Assembly: GCF_000153125.2 (NCBI RefSeq)
Contig: NZ_CM002299.1
Span: forward strand, 1,921,075 to 1,985,074
Length of the DNA stretch: 64,000 bases
Direction: 5' to 3'
DNA from: Congregibacter litoralis KT71
Lineage (GTDB): Bacteria; Pseudomonadota; Gammaproteobacteria; Pseudomonadales; Halieaceae
Part shown: piece after piece, positions 60,136 to 64,000 of the stretch
How the letters are laid out: each line of letters starts with the position of its first letter
Numbering within the stretch: the first letter of the stretch is position 1
The notes under the pieces: model-generated
Seen by the model: the letters and a program-made list of their open reading frames with translations, nothing else
Database searches by the model: none
Told to the model about the DNA's origin: nothing
Translations under genes and position numbers: made by a program

Positions 60136-60905
60136 ATACCCAGGAAAAGATCATCGCCTTCAAAACTATTCTCCGTAAGGAGATTCGACGCTTTCTACGC
60201 ATCTGGCCCCAGACCCTGCTGCCATCAGCCATTACCATGAGCCTGTATTTTGTGATCTTCGGCTCGCTGATCGGCTCGCGCATCGGTGAAATGGGTGGCT
60301 TCAGTTACATGGAGTTTGTGGTGCCGGGATTGATCATGATGGCCATTGTGACCAATTCCTATTCGAATGTGGTCTCGTCCTTCTTCGGTGCCAAGTTCAA
60401 TCACAGCGTAGAGGAATTGCTGGTTTCGCCGACGCCCAACTATGTGATCCTCCTGGGCTTCGTCAGCGGAGGGGTTATTCGAGGCTTGCTGGTTGCTGCC
60501 ATCGTTACCACCGTCGCGATGTTTTTTACCCGTCTGCCGATACATAGCTTTGCCGTGGTGATTGCGGGTGTGGCATTGACCTCGCTGTTGTTTGCCCTGG
60601 CGGGCTTTATCAACGCCGTTTTTGCCAACAGTTTTGATGACATCTCTATCATTCCGACCTTTGTGTTGACGCCTTTGATCTACCTCGGGGGGGTGTTTTA
60701 TTCCCTGGATCTGCTGCCGGATTTTTGGGCCGGGGTCTCCAAACTGAATCCTCTGGTGTATGTAGTTAACGCTTTCCGCTACGGCGTCCTGGGCGTTGCC
60801 GATGTGAGCGTGGGCTTTGCCTTTGCCATGCTCGGTGGTTTTACCGTGGCGGCGTTCACCTACAGCATGTACCTGCTTAACAGCGGTACGCGTTTGCGGC
60901 AGTAA
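60132..60905 (+). CDS. yadH: ABC-2 type permease (YadH-like)
   Basis: Six-helix inner-membrane permease of 257 residues with the ABC-2 signature ending in LNPLVYVVNAFRYGVLG. It begins with GTG in a GTGA overlap with the ATPase gene and forms one exporter with it. Confidence 0.88.
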   Translation: MNTQEKIIAFKTILRKEIRRFLRIWPQTLLPSAITMSLYFVIFGSLIGSRIGEMGGFSYMEFVVPGLIMMAIVTNSYSNVVSSFFGAKFNHSVEELLVSPTPNYVILLGFVSGGVIRGLLVAAIVTTVAMFFTRLPIHSFAVVIAGVALTSLLFALAGFINAVFANSFDDISIIPTFVLTPLIYLGGVFYSLDLLPDFWAGVSKLNPLVYVVNAFRYGVLGVADVSVGFAFAMLGGFTVAAFTYSMYLLNSGTRLRQ

Positions 60906-60911
60906 AGCCTT

Positions 60912-61730
60912 GTGAGCGGTGATGCACTCACCCATGACAAAGGGCCGTTGCTGGGTCAGCAGGTCGTCGGCAGTGAGCAATATGATCCTTCGCTTCTGTT
61001 CCCCGTACCCCGTTCTAACGCAAGAGCGAGCCTGCCTGAGCAGCGCTTTCAGGGTTTTGGCGAGGATATCTGGCATGCCTATGAGCTGAGTTGGCTTAGC
61101 GCTGCCGGCATGCCCCAGGCGTTTGTCGGGACCTTTGCGATTCCCGCCACGTCGGCGAATCTCATTGAGTCCAAGTCCCTCAAGCTGTATCTCAACTCCC
61201 TGAACAATCACCGATTCACCTCTGCTGAGGCGGCGCGGCAAACCATTGTCAGAGATCTCTCGGAAGTTGCCGGTGCGCCGGTCTCCCTGACTCTTGGCAG
61301 TCCGGAAGATCCCGCATTTCGCGGAGAGGATCTTCCCGGTAGCTGCCTGGATGATCTTGAGGTCACCGTGCCAGATGCCGCCGATCCGGTCCTACTCACG
61401 GGCGTGGCCGGTGACGGGCTGCTCTATACGCACCTCATGCGTTCCCTGTGCCCGGTGACTGCACAGCCCGATTGGGCCACGGTGGTCGTCGAGACCCGTG
61501 GCGTGGCGCCGGAGAGTCCGGGGTTACTCCGTTACCTCCTGGCCTATCGCAATCATCAGGAGTTTCACGAGCAGTGTGTGGAGCGTATCTACACCGATAT
61601 ACTGGATCGACTGCAGCCGGATTATTTGTCGGTGCATGCCTTATACACACGACGCGGGGGTCTGGATATCAGCCCCTGGCGCTGCTCCGAGCATCAGCCG
61701 GCACCGCGATATCGCTTAAACCGGCAATAG
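60912..61730 (+). CDS. queF: NADPH-dependent 7-cyano-7-deazaguanine reductase QueF
   Basis: Reduces preQ0 to preQ1 in queuosine biosynthesis, 272 residues, the long two-domain (E. coli type) form. The NADPH motif ESKSLKLYLNSLNNHRF is intact, and the catalytic cysteine is Cys180 in RSLCPVTAQPDWA. The start is GTG with no clear ribosome site, six bases after the permease stop, so expression may be coupled to yadGH. Confidence 0.93.
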   Translation: MSGDALTHDKGPLLGQQVVGSEQYDPSLLFPVPRSNARASLPEQRFQGFGEDIWHAYELSWLSAAGMPQAFVGTFAIPATSANLIESKSLKLYLNSLNNHRFTSAEAARQTIVRDLSEVAGAPVSLTLGSPEDPAFRGEDLPGSCLDDLEVTVPDAADPVLLTGVAGDGLLYTHLMRSLCPVTAQPDWATVVVETRGVAPESPGLLRYLLAYRNHQEFHEQCVERIYTDILDRLQPDYLSVHALYTRRGGLDISPWRCSEHQPAPRYRLNRQ

Positions 61731-61795
61731 ATACAGCGGGCGCCAGCGCCCCGAGCGGCCTTTCATTCCCGCATCTTAGAAAAGGATTGAGCCCT

Positions 61796-62575
61796 ATGAA
61801 GAACACGGCTTTGATTACCGGCGCGTCTGCCGGCATCGGCGAAGAGTTGGCGAGAGTCCACGCCGCAAAGGGCGGTGACCTCATTCTTGTAGCACGGCGC
61901 AAACAGCGTCTTGAGGAAATCGCTAAAGAGCTCAGAGCAGAGCATGGGGTGCAAGTACAGGTAATTGCCGCCGACCTTGCGAAACCAGGGGCAGCCAGGA
62001 AGCTCATGGCAGACGTGGACGCGCTTGGCGTTTCCGTCGATGTGTTGATGAACAATGCCGGTTTTGGCGGCCACGGGAAGTTCCATGAGAGTGGTCTTGA
62101 GCGCGACCAGCGCATGATGCAGCTCAACATGGTCGCTCTCACGGAGCTGAGCTACTACTTTGTCCAAGGCATGGTCGACCGGGGAGAGGGGAAAATCCTC
62201 AACGTGGGGTCAACGGCTGGCTTTCTCCCGGGACCCTTGCAGGCCGTGTATTACGCGAGTAAGGCCTACGTGAACTCATTTTCTCAAGCGATGGCTAACG
62301 AGCTCGAGGGCACAGGCGTCACCGTGACCGTTTTATGCCCCGGCCCGGTGATCACCGAGTTTCAGGAGGCAGCAGATTTGGGCGGCGTTAAGGGCTTTGA
62401 ACTGGGCGCGGATGCTCGCTCTGTTGCCGAGTGCGGTTATCGCGCGATGGATAAAGGTGAGCTGCTTGCGATAAATGATCCCAAGATTAGCGTATTCCTA
62501 AAGGGGCTCCTGCCCTTTGTACCTCGAAAAAGCGTGCTGTGGCTGTCCCGAAAAACGATGGAAAAGAGCGGCTAG
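61796..62575 (+). CDS. Short-chain dehydrogenase/reductase
   Basis: Classical SDR of 259 residues. The cofactor motif TGASAGIGEELA, the NNAGFGG segment, catalytic Ser in NVGSTAGFLPG and the YxxxK pair in YYASKAYVNSFS are all present. ARRKQRLEEIA after the second strand suggests NADP preference. The ATG follows AAGGA. Substrate unknown. Confidence 0.88.
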   Translation: MKNTALITGASAGIGEELARVHAAKGGDLILVARRKQRLEEIAKELRAEHGVQVQVIAADLAKPGAARKLMADVDALGVSVDVLMNNAGFGGHGKFHESGLERDQRMMQLNMVALTELSYYFVQGMVDRGEGKILNVGSTAGFLPGPLQAVYYASKAYVNSFSQAMANELEGTGVTVTVLCPGPVITEFQEAADLGGVKGFELGADARSVAECGYRAMDKGELLAINDPKISVFLKGLLPFVPRKSVLWLSRKTMEKSG

Positions 62576-62588
62576 CTGCGGCTTTTAG

Positions 62589-64000
62589 CTAGTTGCGTCC
62601 AAAGCCCTCTAACACCGCTGCATAGACGCCTATCGCAGAGAACAGATTACCAACACGCATGTTCTCGTCACGGCCATGTTGGTTGTTGTCATGGTTGGCA
62701 ATGGGTAGGAGCACGATGGGCATATCCAGGGCCTGATCGAAGAGATGGATGGGCAGGCTGCCGCCGAGGGTGGGCGAGATGAGCGGCTTTTCACCATCAT
62801 ACTTAGTGAGGATTGCCGTTAACTTCCTGGCCGCCTCGCCATTCAGATCACTGCGATACGCGGGGTAACCCTCCGTCCAGTCGACTTTTATCACTCCCGG
62901 GTTGTTTCGCAGCACCTCTTCGCTTGGTTCCTCATAAGTGACGTAAAATCCCTGGCTCTTGAAATGCTCCTCCAGGGTTTGCTTTACGTGATCTATCGTT
63001 TGTGCGGGCACTAACCGTAGATCCAGGGAGGCCCGCGCCTTGGAAAGAATGATATTGCGCGCCTGATCATCAACACCGCCGGCCTGAAACCCCACAATAT
63101 TGATGGCCGGTCGCATGATGGTCATTTCGATACGCTCCCCGGCACCCTCGACCCTGCCCAGCGCCAATTCATCCTGTAGCTGCGCATCCACGGAGGGTAT
63201 GGCGGCGATAGCGACCTGCTCCGCCTCGCTCACCGGTGTAACTTCGTCGAGATAACCCGCGACTTGAATATTGCCATCCATGTCCTTCATGGTGGCCAGG
63301 AGGCGCATCAGCGCGTCCGTGGGGTGGGGTGCCCAATTACCGTAGTGGCCCGAGTGGAGGGGGCGTGAAGGCCCGTAGAGCGTTAGATTGACGCCGATAT
63401 CCCCCCGTACGCCAAAGACCAGCTGGCGAAGTCCGCTCTGATGCATCGGGCCGTCGCAGAACAGCAGTATGTCCGCGCTGAGCTCATCGGCGTGTTCTTC
63501 GAGGATTTGTTCGACGGTGGGGCTGCCAAATTCTTCCTCTCCATCGAGGATGAGTTTTACATTGACGCTGGCTTCAAGGCCGGCCGCGTCCATGGCATCG
63601 ATGGCATGCATCAGCGCAATCACTGGCGCTTTATCGTCCCCGGCGGAACGCGCGTAGACGCGCCACTCAGGATCGATGCCTTGCTTTAGGGCCTTTTCCC
63701 AGTCGAGGGTGGCAGCAGCATCTTTGAGCGTGGGTTCAAAGGGAGGCGTTTTCCAGTCCGCAGGCTCTACCGGCTGACCGTCAAAGTGCGCGTAGATGAG
63801 AACCGTTCGGGTCGCGCCGGGGGTCTTGCGCTCGGCAAGAATGTAGGGCGCTCCGCCGGCGCGGACGATGCGCGAAGAAAATCCCCGCTCACCAATATAG
63901 CGGCTTATCCATTGGGCGTTCTTCTGCATATCCGGGAGCGAGGTTGACACATTGGGCATGGCGAGGAGTTCGCGGAAATCCCCGAGGATCTCGCCACCAT
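62589..64000 (-). CDS. M20 family metallopeptidase (dipeptidase-like), cut by right edge
   Basis: At least 469 residues of a zinc-dependent M20/M25/M40 peptidase. The reading frame stays open to the window end and its upstream codons read EILGDFRELLAM, a usual M20 N-terminal part, so the true start lies outside. Metal and catalytic motifs are YAHFDGQPV, RSAGDDKAP and LDGEEEFGS. The lid domain begins with HSGHYGNWAPHPTDAL. Dipeptidase activity is likely; the exact substrate is not deducible. Confidence 0.87.
   Translation of the reverse strand, partial: GGEILGDFRELLAMPNVSTSLPDMQKNAQWISRYIGERGFSSRIVRAGGAPYILAERKTPGATRTVLIYAHFDGQPVEPADWKTPPFEPTLKDAAATLDWEKALKQGIDPEWRVYARSAGDDKAPVIALMHAIDAMDAAGLEASVNVKLILDGEEEFGSPTVEQILEEHADELSADILLFCDGPMHQSGLRQLVFGVRGDIGVNLTLYGPSRPLHSGHYGNWAPHPTDALMRLLATMKDMDGNIQVAGYLDEVTPVSEAEQVAIAAIPSVDAQLQDELALGRVEGAGERIEMTIMRPAINIVGFQAGGVDDQARNIILSKARASLDLRLVPAQTIDHVKQTLEEHFKSQGFYVTYEEPSEEVLRNNPGVIKVDWTEGYPAYRSDLNGEAARKLTAILTKYDGEKPLISPTLGGSLPIHLFDQALDMPIVLLPIANHDNNQHGRDENMRVGNLFSAIGVYAAVLEGFGRN

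Overview
This 64 kb window is a dense stretch of core chromosome from a GC-rich gammaproteobacterium. The gene sets and their order (ttcA-ccmABCDEFGHI, smc-zipA-ligA, gltA/sdhCDAB-sucAB-lpd-sucCD, tusA-epmC-pdxB, tesA/ybbA-ybbP) and several Pseudomonas-like families (long PstC and PstA, a PA3286-like KAS III, DUF4892) point to the Pseudomonadales/Cellvibrionales side of the class, possibly a marine Halieaceae (OM60/NOR5) species. The family-level guess is inference and was not tested against any database. No insertion sequence, prophage, CRISPR array or rRNA operon was seen. I found no clearly new multi-gene system; the notable signals are regulatory layouts and unusual domain combinations.

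Layout. 1-5.3 kb: a partial membrane protein, an acyltransferase, NnrU, a Cof-type HAD phosphatase, OxyR, a zinc-ribbon ion channel and the TesA esterase. 5.3-8.4 kb: the YbbA-YbbP ABC system. 8.5-10.1 kb: mdh followed by a TetR regulator. 10.3-18.1 kb: ttcA and the full cytochrome c maturation cluster, with a strong promoter immediately before ccmC. 18.3-25.5 kb: smc, zipA, ligA and a lytic-transglycosylase-like lipoprotein. 25.6-34.8 kb: phoB-phoR-pstS-pstC-pstA-pstB, then phoU-hisC, with a Pho box in front of phoB and an intrinsic terminator at the end of pstB. 34.8-48.8 kb: a KAS III-like gene and gltA on the minus strand, then the TCA-cycle block sdhCDAB-sucAB-lpd-sucCD on the plus strand. 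48.9-51.5 kb: htpG with a sigma-32 type promoter, then a DUF4892 protein. 51.5-58.2 kb: folE/prmB, aroC, a small membrane protein, a gcvR-like gene, an exported methyltransferase-like protein, yheU, tusA, epmC and pdxB. 58.3-58.6 kb: tRNA-Glu and tRNA-Gly. 58.7-64 kb: a conserved hypothetical, the YadG/YadH exporter, queF, an SDR enzyme and an M20 peptidase cut by the right edge.

The genes together cover central carbon metabolism (mdh, gltA, sdh, suc, lpd), electron-transport biogenesis (ccm), phosphate sensing and uptake (pho/pst), chromosome and division functions (smc, zipA, ligA), and tRNA or translation-factor modification (ttcA, tusA, queF, epmC, prmB). Many neighbouring genes overlap by 1 to 20 bases, often with GTG or TTG starts at the overlap, which suggests widespread translational coupling.
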